From: a virus
Strand: one strand, 5' to 3'
Virus record (IMG/VR): IMGVR_UViG_3300038454_000106
Coordinates: 1 to 64,000 of that record
Length of the DNA stretch: 64,000 bases
The position numbers were made by a program, and so were the translations under genes. Shown here one piece after another: positions 16,752 to 26,146 of this stretch. How positions within the stretch are numbered: position 1 is the stretch's first letter; every line of letters starts with the position of its first letter. The notes below the pieces were generated by a model, which was not told the DNA's origin, ran no database searches, and saw nothing but the letters and a program-made list of their open reading frames with translations.

Positions 16752-16770
16752 CGACGGCAACGTGCCGTCG
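16752..16770. promoter_or_regulatory. 8-bp hairpin before the Sak4-like gene
   Basis: Perfect stem CGACGGCA / TGCCGTCG with a 3-base ACG loop in the 73-bp gap. No T-run follows, so a leader structure or processing site is as likely as attenuation. Confidence 0.35.
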
Positions 16771-16800
16771 TCGGGCGCGTTGTCAACCAAGGGCACAACC

Positions 16801-17718
16801 ATGAAGGTGATCGATATCCGAGCCGCGCGGTCGCGGTCTGGCTCGGAGGCTGTCAAGCACTCCCAGATCACGCTCCTCAACTATGGAGCCACGCGCAGCG
16901 GCAAGACTGAGCTACTGGCGACCTTCCCTCGTCCGCTCCTCCTCGCCGAGGTGAGCGAGCACGGCTGGGAAACGATCGAGAACATGCCGGCCGAGAAGTT
17001 CTACGAACCCGGCGTGGAACCGATCGTGTGGGGGATCGAGACACCCCAGGACATGATGGAAGCCATCTCGAAGCTCCCGGCCGAGGTCGCCTCTGGCCGC
17101 GTTCGCACCGTCGGCGTCGACTCGCTGAGCTTCTACCACGATCTCTTTCTCAACATGCTCATGGGCATCGCCGAGCGGAACGCCGGCGCGAGCAAGGAGC
17201 CCGACACGCGCAAGGTGTACTCGTCCCTCGCGAGTCACTTGCGTGATATCCGCATCCGTCTCCATGGCCTTGGCGTTCATGTCGTCTGGAACTGCCAGGA
17301 TGCCCCCGTCGACGAGCAGCACAAGGAGTCGGGGCCGAATCTCGCCGGCCAGAGCCGGCAGAAGTTCCCAGCAGCGTGCTCGCTGTTCACCTATCAGAGC
17401 AAGTATCGGGTCCAGAACGCGGAGGTATTCCAGCTCCACACCCGGCAATACGCGCATTACCCCGCCGGGGGGCGCTACGGTGAGCTGCTCCCGCCGGTGA
17501 TCACCAGCCCGACGTTCAAGAAGCTCTGTTGGTACCTGTTCGAGGATGGCCGTGCTCGTGAAGCGCAAGGAGAGCGCTTCGATGATGGAGATCCATCCGA
17601 GATCGCCTCCGTACCACCCGTCGCTGCCAAGCCGGCTCCGGCGCCGGCGCCTGCGCCGCGGGCTGCTCCGACACCCGCCAAGATACCGACATCGACGCCG
17701 ACTGCCGTCCGGCGATGA
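16801..17718 (+). CDS. Sak4-like RecA-fold ATPase
   Basis: 305 residues. Walker A GATRSGKT at 29-36, a Walker B-like strand VRTVGVDSLSFYHDL near 102, and a glutamine sensor region VHVVWNCQDAPV. This is the compact single-domain RecA-like plan of phage Sak4/AAA_24 proteins, which work with a single-stranded-DNA-binding partner in annealing. The C-terminal 50 residues are a Pro/Ala linker. The following gene looks like that partner, 38 bases downstream. Confidence 0.8.
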   Translation: MKVIDIRAARSRSGSEAVKHSQITLLNYGATRSGKTELLATFPRPLLLAEVSEHGWETIENMPAEKFYEPGVEPIVWGIETPQDMMEAISKLPAEVASGRVRTVGVDSLSFYHDLFLNMLMGIAERNAGASKEPDTRKVYSSLASHLRDIRIRLHGLGVHVVWNCQDAPVDEQHKESGPNLAGQSRQKFPAACSLFTYQSKYRVQNAEVFQLHTRQYAHYPAGGRYGELLPPVITSPTFKKLCWYLFEDGRAREAQGERFDDGDPSEIASVPPVAAKPAPAPAPAPRAAPTPAKIPTSTPTAVRR

Positions 17719-17756
17719 CGCATCCGCTCTCGTGATCACAAGGAGACAACGCAGCC

Positions 17757-18350
17757 ATGAGTCAGTTCAACGACATCATGATCGGGGACCTCGGCCTCGA
17801 TGATCCGAACCTCGCCTCTTGGGATGGGAAGACTCGAGATCTGATTCCCGTCGGGCAGTACGTGCTCGAGGTCGCCGAGGTCAAGCTCGGCCTGTCCAAG
17901 AAGGGCAACAACACCATCGAGGTGGAGTGGAAGGTCGTCTCCGAGGGGGACGCCTATGGCAAGACCTTCCGCCAGTGGTACGGCACCGGGCAGACCGGCG
18001 TTGCCAAGAATGACCAGATCTCGAAGCGCCGGCTCAAGCATGTCTTCGTCGACTGCCTCGGCGTGACGATCCTGGCCGGCGGTGGCTTCTCGACGGGCGA
18101 CTGCATCGGTCGCCGTCTCATCGGCGAGGTCACTCACGAGTCACGCACCGAGTACTCGGCGCAGCGTGGCCAGGAGGTGCAGTACACCAACGAGCGCCTG
18201 GCCGCCGAGCGCCCGCTCGACGTCGAGGACGCTCAGCCGCAGCCCGAGCCGCAACCCGAGCCGGTCAAGCCCGAGCCGATGAAGCCGCAGAACGGCCAGA
18301 ACAAGACCAGGACGCCAGTGGCGACTCGCCAGCCTGCCGCCGCGAAGTGA
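17757..18350 (+). CDS. DUF669-like single-stranded-DNA-binding protein
   Basis: 197 residues with an AAGGAGA ribosome-binding site. The OB-like body shows IPVGQYVLEVAEVKLGLSKK, NNTIEVEWKVVSEGDAYGKT and FRQWYGTG, as in DUF669 phage ssDNA-binding proteins. The C-terminal 50 residues are a Pro/Gln/Lys tail. In known phages this family pairs with Sak/Sak4 annealing proteins, which matches its neighbour. DNA binding is inferred from family and context. Confidence 0.75.
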   Translation: MSQFNDIMIGDLGLDDPNLASWDGKTRDLIPVGQYVLEVAEVKLGLSKKGNNTIEVEWKVVSEGDAYGKTFRQWYGTGQTGVAKNDQISKRRLKHVFVDCLGVTILAGGGFSTGDCIGRRLIGEVTHESRTEYSAQRGQEVQYTNERLAAERPLDVEDAQPQPEPQPEPVKPEPMKPQNGQNKTRTPVATRQPAAAK

Positions 18351-18985
18351 TCATCACGAGTCGCGAGCACCGCGGCTCTTTTGGGAAAGGAATCTCCCAC
18401 ATCATGCGTGCCCCTTGTTCCTCCATGCGTGCCCCTTGCTCCTCGGTGCCGATCCGCTGGGAAGAGATCGCCGGGCCCATCGAGGTCGCCGACGTGCTCG
18501 ACATGGCCGCGACAATGACGCTATGCCGCGATGATGCGTGCGGCAACTGCGCCCCCCACGCGGCGCATCCGGTGCGCTCGAGGCGCGATCGCACCGAGTA
18601 CAACGTCCATCCGCTCGACGAGATCGTGTATGCGCATGTCCACGAGCGCGAGTGCCGGACTGCCGGCCAGATCTACGGACTGGTGCTGAACGACTATGGC
18701 ACCGTAGATTATCGGACCTTGCAACGGGCCCTCGCCCGTCTGTCCCAGGAGCACAAGATCATTGCGGTCCTCTCTCGTCGGCGACGCCGGCGCCTGGCCA
18801 ACCCCAACGATCTCGGTCGCCGGGGTGGAGCAGCCTCCGGAGGAGCCTACATCCGCTGGACGAGTCCGCTTCTGTGGACTCAGGATGGCCTCGAGTGCCT
18901 CACGGCTCAGGTGGAGGATCTGATCCAGGATCGGAGCCTGTGCCATGGCCGGAACCGAAGCGCTCGCCTGCGCTCGTCTCCTTGA
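18347..18985 (+). CDS. Winged-helix-like regulatory protein
   Basis: Starts with a GTG overlapping the previous stop (GTGA); an internal ATG at 18404 or 18425 is possible. Near the start a 21-bp tandem duplication gives MRAPCSS twice. A Cys pair (CRDDACGNC) precedes a winged-helix-like stretch, YGTVDYRTLQRALARLSQEH, followed by a basic patch RRRRRR. Probably DNA-binding. The last gene of the replication operon. Confidence 0.65.
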   Translation: MIITSREHRGSFGKGISHIMRAPCSSMRAPCSSVPIRWEEIAGPIEVADVLDMAATMTLCRDDACGNCAPHAAHPVRSRRDRTEYNVHPLDEIVYAHVHERECRTAGQIYGLVLNDYGTVDYRTLQRALARLSQEHKIIAVLSRRRRRRLANPNDLGRRGGAASGGAYIRWTSPLLWTQDGLECLTAQVEDLIQDRSLCHGRNRSARLRSSP

Positions 18986-19005
18986 GGGCGTGTGACCCGT
19001 GAGGC

Positions 19006-19305
19006 CTAGCCGTTCATGTCGACCGGCTCATAGGGCACTGTCTCGGGTGGGCCGATCTCGAACTCGCCTGCCATCATCCGGCGCTCGAGATCCTTCGCCG
19101 CCGATTGCATGGCCTGCATGATCATGTTGTAACCGTGGGCAAATCCTGCTCGCCAGCCCTGCTCGATCGGGGCGCCGCCGGTCTGCAACTCCTTGTCCAG
19201 AATGACCCGAAGGAGTTGAGACACCGTGAGTCCGTACTCCGAGGCACGCATCTTGACCACCCTGGCCTGCTCGTCGGTCCACCAGATGGTGACTCGCTGG
19301 GGCAT
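19006..19305 (-). CDS. Ribbon-helix-helix-like small regulator
   Basis: 99 residues. MPQRVTIWWTDEQARVVKMR followed by YGLTVSQLLRVILDKEL gives the strand-helix-helix order of RHH repressors. The C-terminal half is helical (GYNMIMQAMQSAAKDLERRM). Divergent from the 19386 gene with an 80-bp gap, so it may regulate the envelope module. Function inferred. Confidence 0.7.
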   Translation of the reverse strand: MPQRVTIWWTDEQARVVKMRASEYGLTVSQLLRVILDKELQTGGAPIEQGWRAGFAHGYNMIMQAMQSAAKDLERRMMAGEFEIGPPETVPYEPVDMNG

Positions 19306-19385
19306 GAGCCAAGCTACCCGATTCCTGAGCAGCGCTGCAAGTCAACGTATGCAACTGGATGCAGACCTTGTGTTAGGGTCATGGC

Positions 19386-20009
19386 ATGTACGCCCAAGGG
19401 CGGGACTTCAACTGCAAGGGAGCCTCTTGCTACGGCATTGGGCCGATCCCGGCAACGGTGCTCACGCAGCTCCAGCAGGCCACGAACGCGGCGCTGGTGA
19501 CGCTCAAGATTCCGATCAAGCCCGTCAAGGTTGATGGCCTGATCGGCCCCGCGACCGTCGCTGCCATCGTCGAGATCGCGAAGCGGGCACCTGGCACCTT
19601 CCTGGTCCTGGTGCAGCGGATGCCGACTCCCATCGTCGCGTCCCAGTACGCCTCCGAGCTGGTCGGCGAGCTGGCCGCGATCACACCCCTCGCTGGGACG
19701 CGCCCACCCGCGGCGCCTGGCCTTCCAGTCTCGGCGCCCGGAGTTCCGGTCCAAATTCCGCAGTCGACGGCGCCGCAGTCGCAGGCACCTACGGTCGTGA
19801 CGCCGACACCATTCATGCCGGTAGGGACCGCTACGGCTGTAGGGACTGCGGCAACGGCAGCCGCCGCAGCGGCTGACGCTGCACCTCCTCCTCGAGATTA
19901 CGGGAAGTACTGGATCGCAGCGGGTGCGGCCTTCGTGATCGCGACCGTGATCGCAGTGAGCGTCTACACGCGAGCCCGGCTCCGCGAGTCTGGGGCGCAG
20001 CCTGGCTAG
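19386..20009 (+). CDS. Peptidoglycan-binding-like protein with C-terminal anchor
   Basis: 207 residues. Residues 50-65 (VKVDGLIGPATVAAIVEIAK) match the DGxxGPxT core of PG_binding_1-type repeats. A Pro/Ala/Gln stalk follows, then a membrane helix (about 178-200, WIAAGAAFVIATVIAVSVY) and the basic tail TRARLRESG. It probably sits in a membrane and reaches into the periplasm. It opens the envelope/spike module. The binding assignment rests on one short motif. Confidence 0.7.
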   Translation: MYAQGRDFNCKGASCYGIGPIPATVLTQLQQATNAALVTLKIPIKPVKVDGLIGPATVAAIVEIAKRAPGTFLVLVQRMPTPIVASQYASELVGELAAITPLAGTRPPAAPGLPVSAPGVPVQIPQSTAPQSQAPTVVTPTPFMPVGTATAVGTAATAAAAAADAAPPPRDYGKYWIAAGAAFVIATVIAVSVYTRARLRESGAQPG

Positions 20010-20200
20010 CCGTAAGAGGACGCGTCCATCGGGGCCACGGCTCCTTGCATGCGCTCGATCTCTTCGCGCTTGGCGCCGTCCAGGATGCCACTGCCACGCA
20101 TCGGTACGTGGGCGAAGAGCCTGCGCGTGCGTGCTCGCGCCGTCGGTTTGTCGCTCGTGCGGCGCCCCGTGAGGGACTGCCGGTGCATGCGACTCCACAT
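20006..20200 (-). CDS. Small basic hypothetical protein
   Basis: 64 residues, ATG at 20200 with GGGAGG upstream; an internal ATG at 20188 is possible. Arg-rich N-terminus, then GSGILDGAKREEIERMQGA. It overlaps the end of the 19386 gene by 4 bases on the opposite strand and is divergent from 20226. No family recognised. Confidence 0.5.
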   Translation of the reverse strand: MWSRMHRQSLTGRRTSDKPTARARTRRLFAHVPMRGSGILDGAKREEIERMQGAVAPMDASSYG

Positions 20201-20225
20201 GACCCGTCGCCTCCCGAGGTGAGTG

Positions 20226-20807
20226 ATGGCCGGAACGCTGATCCAGATCCTCAACGTCACGGTGCCCGCCGCGGGCTCCATCGTCGCCGCGCACACCCTC
20301 AACGTCAACGGGACGGCTGTCAAGCCCGACGTGGTGCAGGTCGATCGACTGGGTAGTGGCCTCGACGTCAATCCTGCCAATGTCACCACGACGACGATCC
20401 AGGTCGACAACCCAACGGCCGCGCCGATCACAGCGAACATCCTCCTCACGGCCTGGCACACGATCGTGCGCCAGTTTGGCAATGGTGCGAGCGGCGCGTT
20501 CCAGAGCCTAGTGCCCCAGCCCTTCGTGGCCACCGGCGGTGGTGGCGGTGGCACCTCCGGTAACCCGGAGGCCTTCGTCTACATCGCGACCGGGCTCGAG
20601 GGCAGTGATTTCTTTGTGCCACTGCCCGCTGCCCGCGCGAATGACAACTACGCTGTCTTCGCGCAGGGCGACGGCGAAACCAACATCCTTGGTTTCGATT
20701 GCCCGAATCTGTTGCCCGCCGACCGCACGACCTTGCAATTTCGCGTGGTGTCGACTGCGGCCGTGACGGCCGCCGATCGCATCGCGTTCTTCCTCTTCAA
20801 CTTCTGA
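20226..20807 (+). CDS. Putative spike-associated structural protein
   Basis: 193 residues, beta-rich and Thr/Val/Ala/Asn-rich like phage fibre proteins (LIQILNVTVPAAGSIVAAHT). A glycine run (GGGGGGT) splits two similar-sized halves. It is 8 bases upstream of the first beta-helix protein and shares its composition. A connector or accessory spike protein is likely; no named family recognised. Confidence 0.65.
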   Translation: MAGTLIQILNVTVPAAGSIVAAHTLNVNGTAVKPDVVQVDRLGSGLDVNPANVTTTTIQVDNPTAAPITANILLTAWHTIVRQFGNGASGAFQSLVPQPFVATGGGGGGTSGNPEAFVYIATGLEGSDFFVPLPAARANDNYAVFAQGDGETNILGFDCPNLLPADRTTLQFRVVSTAAVTAADRIAFFLFNF

Positions 20808-20814
20808 GACCATC

Positions 20815-22947
20815 ATGTCCAAAGTCTTCGCCGCCGACGAGATCAGGCTCAACCTGGTCAACATCCTGGACGGGGCCGCGGACCCGACGGTGGGTCCGGG
20901 CGTCGCCCGTCCGATCGGTAGCTTCTACACGCGTACCGCGGGCAGTCCTGGTCTCTACCAGAAGACTGGTGCACTGGCGACCGACTGGGAGAAGCTCTCG
21001 CAGTCGCTGGCGTGGCGCTCGATCTCGGACTTCGGCGCGATCGCCGACGGCGTGACCGACGCGACGGCTGCGATCCAGGCTGCCATCGCCGAGGTCGCCG
21101 CGCTTGGCGGTGGCGTCGTCTACGTCCCTCGGGGCACGTTCGCCATCACGCAGCTCACCATCACGGCGACGACCGGCGTCCAGGTGCTCGGCACAGGTCC
21201 GGACTCGGTGCTGCTCTGGACCTTCGATGCCGCGACCCTGGCGGCCTCGGCCGTCACGGTGACCGCCAACACCACGGCGATCCGCTTCGCGAACCTGCGT
21301 TTCGACGGCTCGGGTCTGACGAACCCGGCCGCCTCGCGAGAGAACCACCTGCTCCTCCTCAACGGCGCCGGCGGTGGCGTGCTCGAGACCCGTGTCGAGG
21401 AGTGCTGGTTCGGCGGCATGGTAGCCGCGAGCGGAGACGGCGTCCACGTCGTCGGCACGGCGGGCAATCTCGTCAATCGAGCCTGGATCCGTGACAACGT
21501 GTTCGATGGCTGCTCGCGCTACGGCATCGGCGTCGAGCAAGGCTGGCGCTCGGGCTGGATCATTGACAGCTACTTCACGAACAACGAGACCGACATCGGC
21601 ATCGTCGCGACCGCGAACGTCGCCACGCAGGGCGTCAACATCTCGAACAACGAGATCGTGCATACCGGCGCTGAGCGCCGCGCCGTCCGTCTCGAGGGTG
21701 ACGCGACGGGGCTTCTCACCTACTCGCTGTTCAGCAACAACCTCATCCTCGGCGGTTACCTCACGATCAGCAACGCGCAGTACCTGAACGTCTACGGCAA
21801 TCCGATCTTCTCGGGGACGTTTGTGTCGACCGACCCGGTGATCCGAGTCTTCGGCACGTACCTCGACAGCCTCATCATGGACAACGTGATCGATCGCCAG
21901 GGCGTAACCGCGGGTCCATGCCTTGGCGTCGAGCCCGTCGGTGCGGCAGTGCCCTCGCGCTTCCGCATCGGCAACAACGTGATGGTGCAGGAGGTCGCCT
22001 CCGCAAACTTCATGACGGTCGTCGACGCGACGCGCTTCTCGATCGGTGGCAACGTGTGTCGCGCGACCGACGCGGGTGCATCGACCATCTTCGCCATCGA
22101 CGCACAGGCGGTGACGGTCGCACTGGACGATGCGCTCATCGGGCCGGGCAATCAGGTGACGGCCGCCGCGGGCACGTTCGCCGCCGCGGTCCGCTTGCTC
22201 GCCAACGGCGCCAACGTGCTCGGTGTCTCGATCGTGAGCAATCTGGGAAACCAGATCGTCTATGGTGCTCAGTTTGAGGTCGGTGGCGGCGGTGGCAACT
22301 TCACCACCAACATCATCATGTTTGGTGGCAACGTGTGGAACGCTACCACCGATGACTTCAACAACGTTGGCACCACGGTGATCCCTCGAGTCGGCTTCAA
22401 CGCGGGCACAGCGGCGACGACGGGCGCGCAGTTGTTCACGGGCTCGGGGACGCCCGAGGGCGTGGTGACCGCACGCGTCGGCTCGATGTACCTGAACCGC
22501 ACGGGAGGTGCGGGGACAGCCGTCTGGTACAAGGAGACGGGTGGTGCTGCACTTGGCTGGGTTGCCATGGGCGGATCGGCGCTCGTCTTTGGCACCGGCG
22601 ACACGACGGTGGCCGCAACTGCGGTCTTCTTTGCGCCCGGCTATGGTGCCATAGCGACGGCGACTGAGATCCAGATGCCGATCACGCGCACCGGCACGAT
22701 CCGCAACCTGCGCGTTCAGGTCGCCACAGCGGGCACGACCGCAGAGACCGTCACCTTCACGGTTCGCATCGGTGGCGTTGACACGGCGATCACGACGACG
22801 ATCGACAACACGGCGACGGGCCTGGTCACCGATCTCGTCAACACCGCCGCGGTCGTCGCGGGCAACCTCGTGTCGATCAGCATCACGAAAACGGGCATCG
22901 TGGTCGCGGGTCAAGCCGACGTGATCGCGAGTCTGGAGCTGGTGTAG
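20815..22947 (+). CDS. Beta-helix receptor-binding spike, paralogue 1
   Basis: 710 residues. An N-terminal head of about 65 residues (MSKVFAADEIRLNLVNILDG) is followed by the pectate-lyase-like entry motif SDFGAIADGVTDATAAIQAA and a long right-handed parallel beta-helix with repeated N-x-I/V-x-x-N turns. The C-terminal ~130-residue beta domain includes EIQMPITRTGTIRNLRVQV. Head and C-domain are shared with the next gene, the helix core is not. Such proteins bind or depolymerise surface polysaccharide. No catalytic triad can be assigned by eye. Confidence 0.85.
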   Translation: MSKVFAADEIRLNLVNILDGAADPTVGPGVARPIGSFYTRTAGSPGLYQKTGALATDWEKLSQSLAWRSISDFGAIADGVTDATAAIQAAIAEVAALGGGVVYVPRGTFAITQLTITATTGVQVLGTGPDSVLLWTFDAATLAASAVTVTANTTAIRFANLRFDGSGLTNPAASRENHLLLLNGAGGGVLETRVEECWFGGMVAASGDGVHVVGTAGNLVNRAWIRDNVFDGCSRYGIGVEQGWRSGWIIDSYFTNNETDIGIVATANVATQGVNISNNEIVHTGAERRAVRLEGDATGLLTYSLFSNNLILGGYLTISNAQYLNVYGNPIFSGTFVSTDPVIRVFGTYLDSLIMDNVIDRQGVTAGPCLGVEPVGAAVPSRFRIGNNVMVQEVASANFMTVVDATRFSIGGNVCRATDAGASTIFAIDAQAVTVALDDALIGPGNQVTAAAGTFAAAVRLLANGANVLGVSIVSNLGNQIVYGAQFEVGGGGGNFTTNIIMFGGNVWNATTDDFNNVGTTVIPRVGFNAGTAATTGAQLFTGSGTPEGVVTARVGSMYLNRTGGAGTAVWYKETGGAALGWVAMGGSALVFGTGDTTVAATAVFFAPGYGAIATATEIQMPITRTGTIRNLRVQVATAGTTAETVTFTVRIGGVDTAITTTIDNTATGLVTDLVNTAAVVAGNLVSISITKTGIVVAGQADVIASLELV

Positions 22948-22949
22948 TC

Positions 22950-25178
22950 ATGTCCAAGCCGTTCGCCACCGAGGAGTTTCGCAATCAGGTCGCATCGTGG
23001 CAGAACCGGACGGCCGATCCCAACGCAGGGCTCGGCACGTCGCGCGCTCTGGGCTCGGTCTGGGATCGCAGCGGCACGTTCCCGACGACACCGCTCGAGA
23101 CGTTCTTCAAGCTCAACGCCAACGATCAGGACTGGATTCGTGAGAACCTGGTCAACCTGCGCGTGTACAACGTCGTGCGCGACTTCGGCGCGGTCCCCGA
23201 CGGTGTCACTAGCTGTGTCACGCCGATCAACAATGCTGTTGCGGCAGCGCAAGCCGCTGGTGGCGGCATCATCTACTTCCCGCCAGCCGTCAACGGATAT
23301 GCCGTCTACACCCGTGCGCCGCAGCCGGGCATCATCACCGTCGAGAACTGCCAGAACATCCTATTCATGGGCGACGGCTACAACTCGTGGATCAAGGTGA
23401 CAGGAGATGCGCTGGCATCGTTCCTGGCGCTGTTCTACATCGTCACCTCGTCGCAGCGGATCGCGATCTACAACCTGCGATGCAACACGACCGGGCTTTT
23501 CAACTTCGCGGTGCAGACGCACTACGTGCAGATGTCGGTCGCCAACCCGCCCGTCATCAATCAGAGCCCGCATGACGTGCAGGTCTACAACTGCTGGTTC
23601 GATCCGATTCGCGGCGACCAGGTCCGTCTCCTCGGTGGCAATGGCGCCTTTGGCGCGGGCTTCGACGTGACTGGCTGCCGCGTGCTCTACAACACGTTCA
23701 ACATGGACGTCAACACGCGCACGGGGGTCAGCGTCCAGCGTGACGTGAATCAGGTCTCGGTGCTCTACAACTGGTTCACCGAGAACCTGCAGCAGCAGAT
23801 CGATTTCGAGCCTGCGGGCGGCGACGGTCCCGCCGAGTTCATCATCAACCACAACATTTTCGATCTGTTTCCCGCGTCGAACAACAACGCTTCCATCACG
23901 TTGTCCGGCGTCGATATCACCCACCCGAGCCAGCGCAATACCTGCTCGTTCAACCTCTTCTTGGAGGGCGGAACCATCGAGGGCGTCAATGTCGCCCAGC
24001 TCCAGATCGTCGGCAACGTCATGCAGGTGACCGAGGTGACCACGGGCCTCGCGGGCATCGAGCTGCGCAACCCGACGGATCTCATCATCGATAGCAACAT
24101 CCTCATCGTAGAGACTGTCATTCCGGCGGGTGGTGAGCGCGCGGCCCTTCTCATCTTCACCGATGCCCCGGGCGTGATCAATCGCGTCGAGGTGTCGAAC
24201 AACCTTCTCAAGGCCATCGCCACGACCGAGGGCAACGTTTGCCTCCAGCTCGAAAGCTCTCAGCAGTTGACGGCATCCGGCAACGTCTGCTTCCTTGACC
24301 AGGACACGATCGCGGTGGGCTCCACGGCGGGCATTCAGATCCGCAACGTCGACCAGATCGGACAGGACTGGGTCATCGTCGGCAACTTGGTGATCTGCAC
24401 GCGCGATCGTGTCAATGACGGCATCCAGATCGATACCGAGAACGGTCTCGACATTCACAATGTCGTCACGAATGACAACTACACGCGGAACACCCTGCAG
24501 GGCATTCGCTACATCTCCGCGGGCGGGGGGCTCTTCCTGGACTGGCGATCCTGCACGGGCAACAACGCGGTCGACTCGACGACGACGCTCATCACCCCAC
24601 CGACGCCGAGCAACGTCGGCGTGACCTGCAACGGCTCCGCGGCGCCGGCAGCGCAGATCACCACCTTCAACGTTGCGGGCAATCCGAACACACGTGTCAC
24701 GGCGCCAAATGGCTCGCTGTGCGCCAACACGCAAGGCGTCGCCGGCGCGGTGATCTTCACCAAGGATACCGGCACCGGAAATACCGGATGGGCCATCGTG
24801 GGACCCTCGGAGTTTGTCTTCGGCACGCTCGCCTCGAGCGCAGCGACCGCGGCGCGCTACCTCGCTCCTGGGGCTGGCCAGCTCATCGAGAGCACGACCG
24901 AGATCCAGATGGCGTTTCCACGCGCAGGTGTGATCCGCAACATGCGCATCGACTGCGATGCTGGCATCGGTGGCGGCACCAACACCTACACGCTCCGCAT
25001 CAATGGCGTGGCCAGCGCGCTCTCGATCGCGATCCTCAACACCGCGACCTCCGGTGGCCCAGATACCTCGCAGGTGGCGATCGCCGCGGGCGCGCTCGTC
25101 TCGATGCAAGTGACCAAGACGGTCGCCCCTGCGACCCCGCAGACCAACATCGTCGTGACCGTCGAGTTGACGGGATAG
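22950..25178 (+). CDS. Beta-helix receptor-binding spike, paralogue 2
   Basis: 742 residues, starting 3 bases after its paralogue. Head MSKPFATEEFRNQV, entry motif VRDFGAVPDGVTSCVTPI, a long beta-helix with many NN/NC turns, and a C-domain with EIQMAFPRAGVIRNMRIDC. The head and C-terminal domains align with the 20815 protein while the core has diverged, indicating duplication followed by specificity change. Likely a second receptor-binding or polysaccharide-degrading spike on the same particle. Confidence 0.85.
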   Translation: MSKPFATEEFRNQVASWQNRTADPNAGLGTSRALGSVWDRSGTFPTTPLETFFKLNANDQDWIRENLVNLRVYNVVRDFGAVPDGVTSCVTPINNAVAAAQAAGGGIIYFPPAVNGYAVYTRAPQPGIITVENCQNILFMGDGYNSWIKVTGDALASFLALFYIVTSSQRIAIYNLRCNTTGLFNFAVQTHYVQMSVANPPVINQSPHDVQVYNCWFDPIRGDQVRLLGGNGAFGAGFDVTGCRVLYNTFNMDVNTRTGVSVQRDVNQVSVLYNWFTENLQQQIDFEPAGGDGPAEFIINHNIFDLFPASNNNASITLSGVDITHPSQRNTCSFNLFLEGGTIEGVNVAQLQIVGNVMQVTEVTTGLAGIELRNPTDLIIDSNILIVETVIPAGGERAALLIFTDAPGVINRVEVSNNLLKAIATTEGNVCLQLESSQQLTASGNVCFLDQDTIAVGSTAGIQIRNVDQIGQDWVIVGNLVICTRDRVNDGIQIDTENGLDIHNVVTNDNYTRNTLQGIRYISAGGGLFLDWRSCTGNNAVDSTTTLITPPTPSNVGVTCNGSAAPAAQITTFNVAGNPNTRVTAPNGSLCANTQGVAGAVIFTKDTGTGNTGWAIVGPSEFVFGTLASSAATAARYLAPGAGQLIESTTEIQMAFPRAGVIRNMRIDCDAGIGGGTNTYTLRINGVASALSIAILNTATSGGPDTSQVAIAAGALVSMQVTKTVAPATPQTNIVVTVELTG

Positions 25179-25257
25179 GCTCGGAAAACCATGTCACCGT
25201 TGTCATCGCTGGCCACTACCTCGTGGCCTCATGGCCACGGCGATCCTGGGGTGCATC

Positions 25258-25929
25258 ATGGGTGCTCGTCTCCTCGTCTTTGGCGACTCGATGACCCACC
25301 GGGGTCCGGACGACGGACCCGAGCAAGCGGAGGTCTCTGCGGAACCAGCTCCTGGGGCCATGCCGGGCGATCTCCTGGCGAGCTTGCTCCTACAGCAGGG
25401 GCTGGCCTCCGCAGCTCGACTCGATGCACGCGTCGGTCGCTCGGCCTACAACTTCTGGCGCCGAGAGAAGGCGACCTCCCTCCTACAGAGTGACCTTGCC
25501 TGGGGACCGACGATCGCGATCGTGTTCCTCGGCACCAATGACATCGGGCTCAACATGGCCGTCGACCAGAAGTCGATGGACAACGTCCGCCAGTGGCTCG
25601 CCTCGGGTGGCGCTGAGGTTTGGGCCATCGGGCCACCGAGCTTCGCCAACGTGGACCGGCAGAAGGGCACCAGCGCCGTCGTGGCCATGATGCGCCGGGT
25701 GTTCGGGGTCCGGTTCCTCGACGCACGTCCGCTCACGGCAGATCTCACCCGGCAGGGAAGGGCGAGCGACCTGATCCACTTCAACGCGCAGGGCTCGAAG
25801 GTGTTCGCCGACCGGCTCGCCAACGCGTTCCTCAACGCGCGCCGTTGGTACCTCGTGAGGCAGCTTGGTACCGTCGCGGTGACCATGGCCGCTCCGCTCG
25901 TGGCCTACGCGTGGCAGTCACGGCCGTAG
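25258..25929 (+). CDS. Tail-anchored SGNH hydrolase
   Basis: 223 residues from the ATG at 25258. Block I LLVFGDSMT places the nucleophile at S11, block III GTND lies at 92-95, and block V D171-x-x-H174 (DLIHF) completes the triad. All key residues are present, so it should be an active esterase or deacetylase, plausibly acting on acetylated surface polysaccharide bound by the adjacent spikes. Unlike usual SGNH enzymes it ends in a membrane helix (TVAVTMAAPLVAYAWQSRP). Confidence 0.85.
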   Translation: MGARLLVFGDSMTHRGPDDGPEQAEVSAEPAPGAMPGDLLASLLLQQGLASAARLDARVGRSAYNFWRREKATSLLQSDLAWGPTIAIVFLGTNDIGLNMAVDQKSMDNVRQWLASGGAEVWAIGPPSFANVDRQKGTSAVVAMMRRVFGVRFLDARPLTADLTRQGRASDLIHFNAQGSKVFADRLANAFLNARRWYLVRQLGTVAVTMAAPLVAYAWQSRP

Positions 25930-26146
25930 ATCTGGTTCTCACGCTGCGACACGTTGACGATGTTTGCGTCTGGATGCTAGTTACCATCCATCCTCGCGGG
26001 GCCACGGGAGCCGCACTTTTTTGCCAAGCCAGCTCGTCAGTCGTGCTTTCCACGTCGACCCTTCCCATGCATGACAAGCGACTGCTCCTGTTGGCGGTTG
26101 GCGAGACGCCTGGGGAGCTGGCTTTGGCACCCTTTCAAGGTGAACT
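25930..26146. other. Intergenic region, no gene seen
   Basis: 217 bases with no convincing reading frame. It contains a TTTTTT tract near 26019 and probably the promoter for the 26147 gene. Nothing else identified. Confidence 0.4.

Noticed and set aside
20797-25109. Two open minus-strand frames of 705 and 582 codons
   Set aside because: Antisense to the beta-helix spikes, composed mostly of Asp, Arg, His, Val and Ala with no fold-like pattern.
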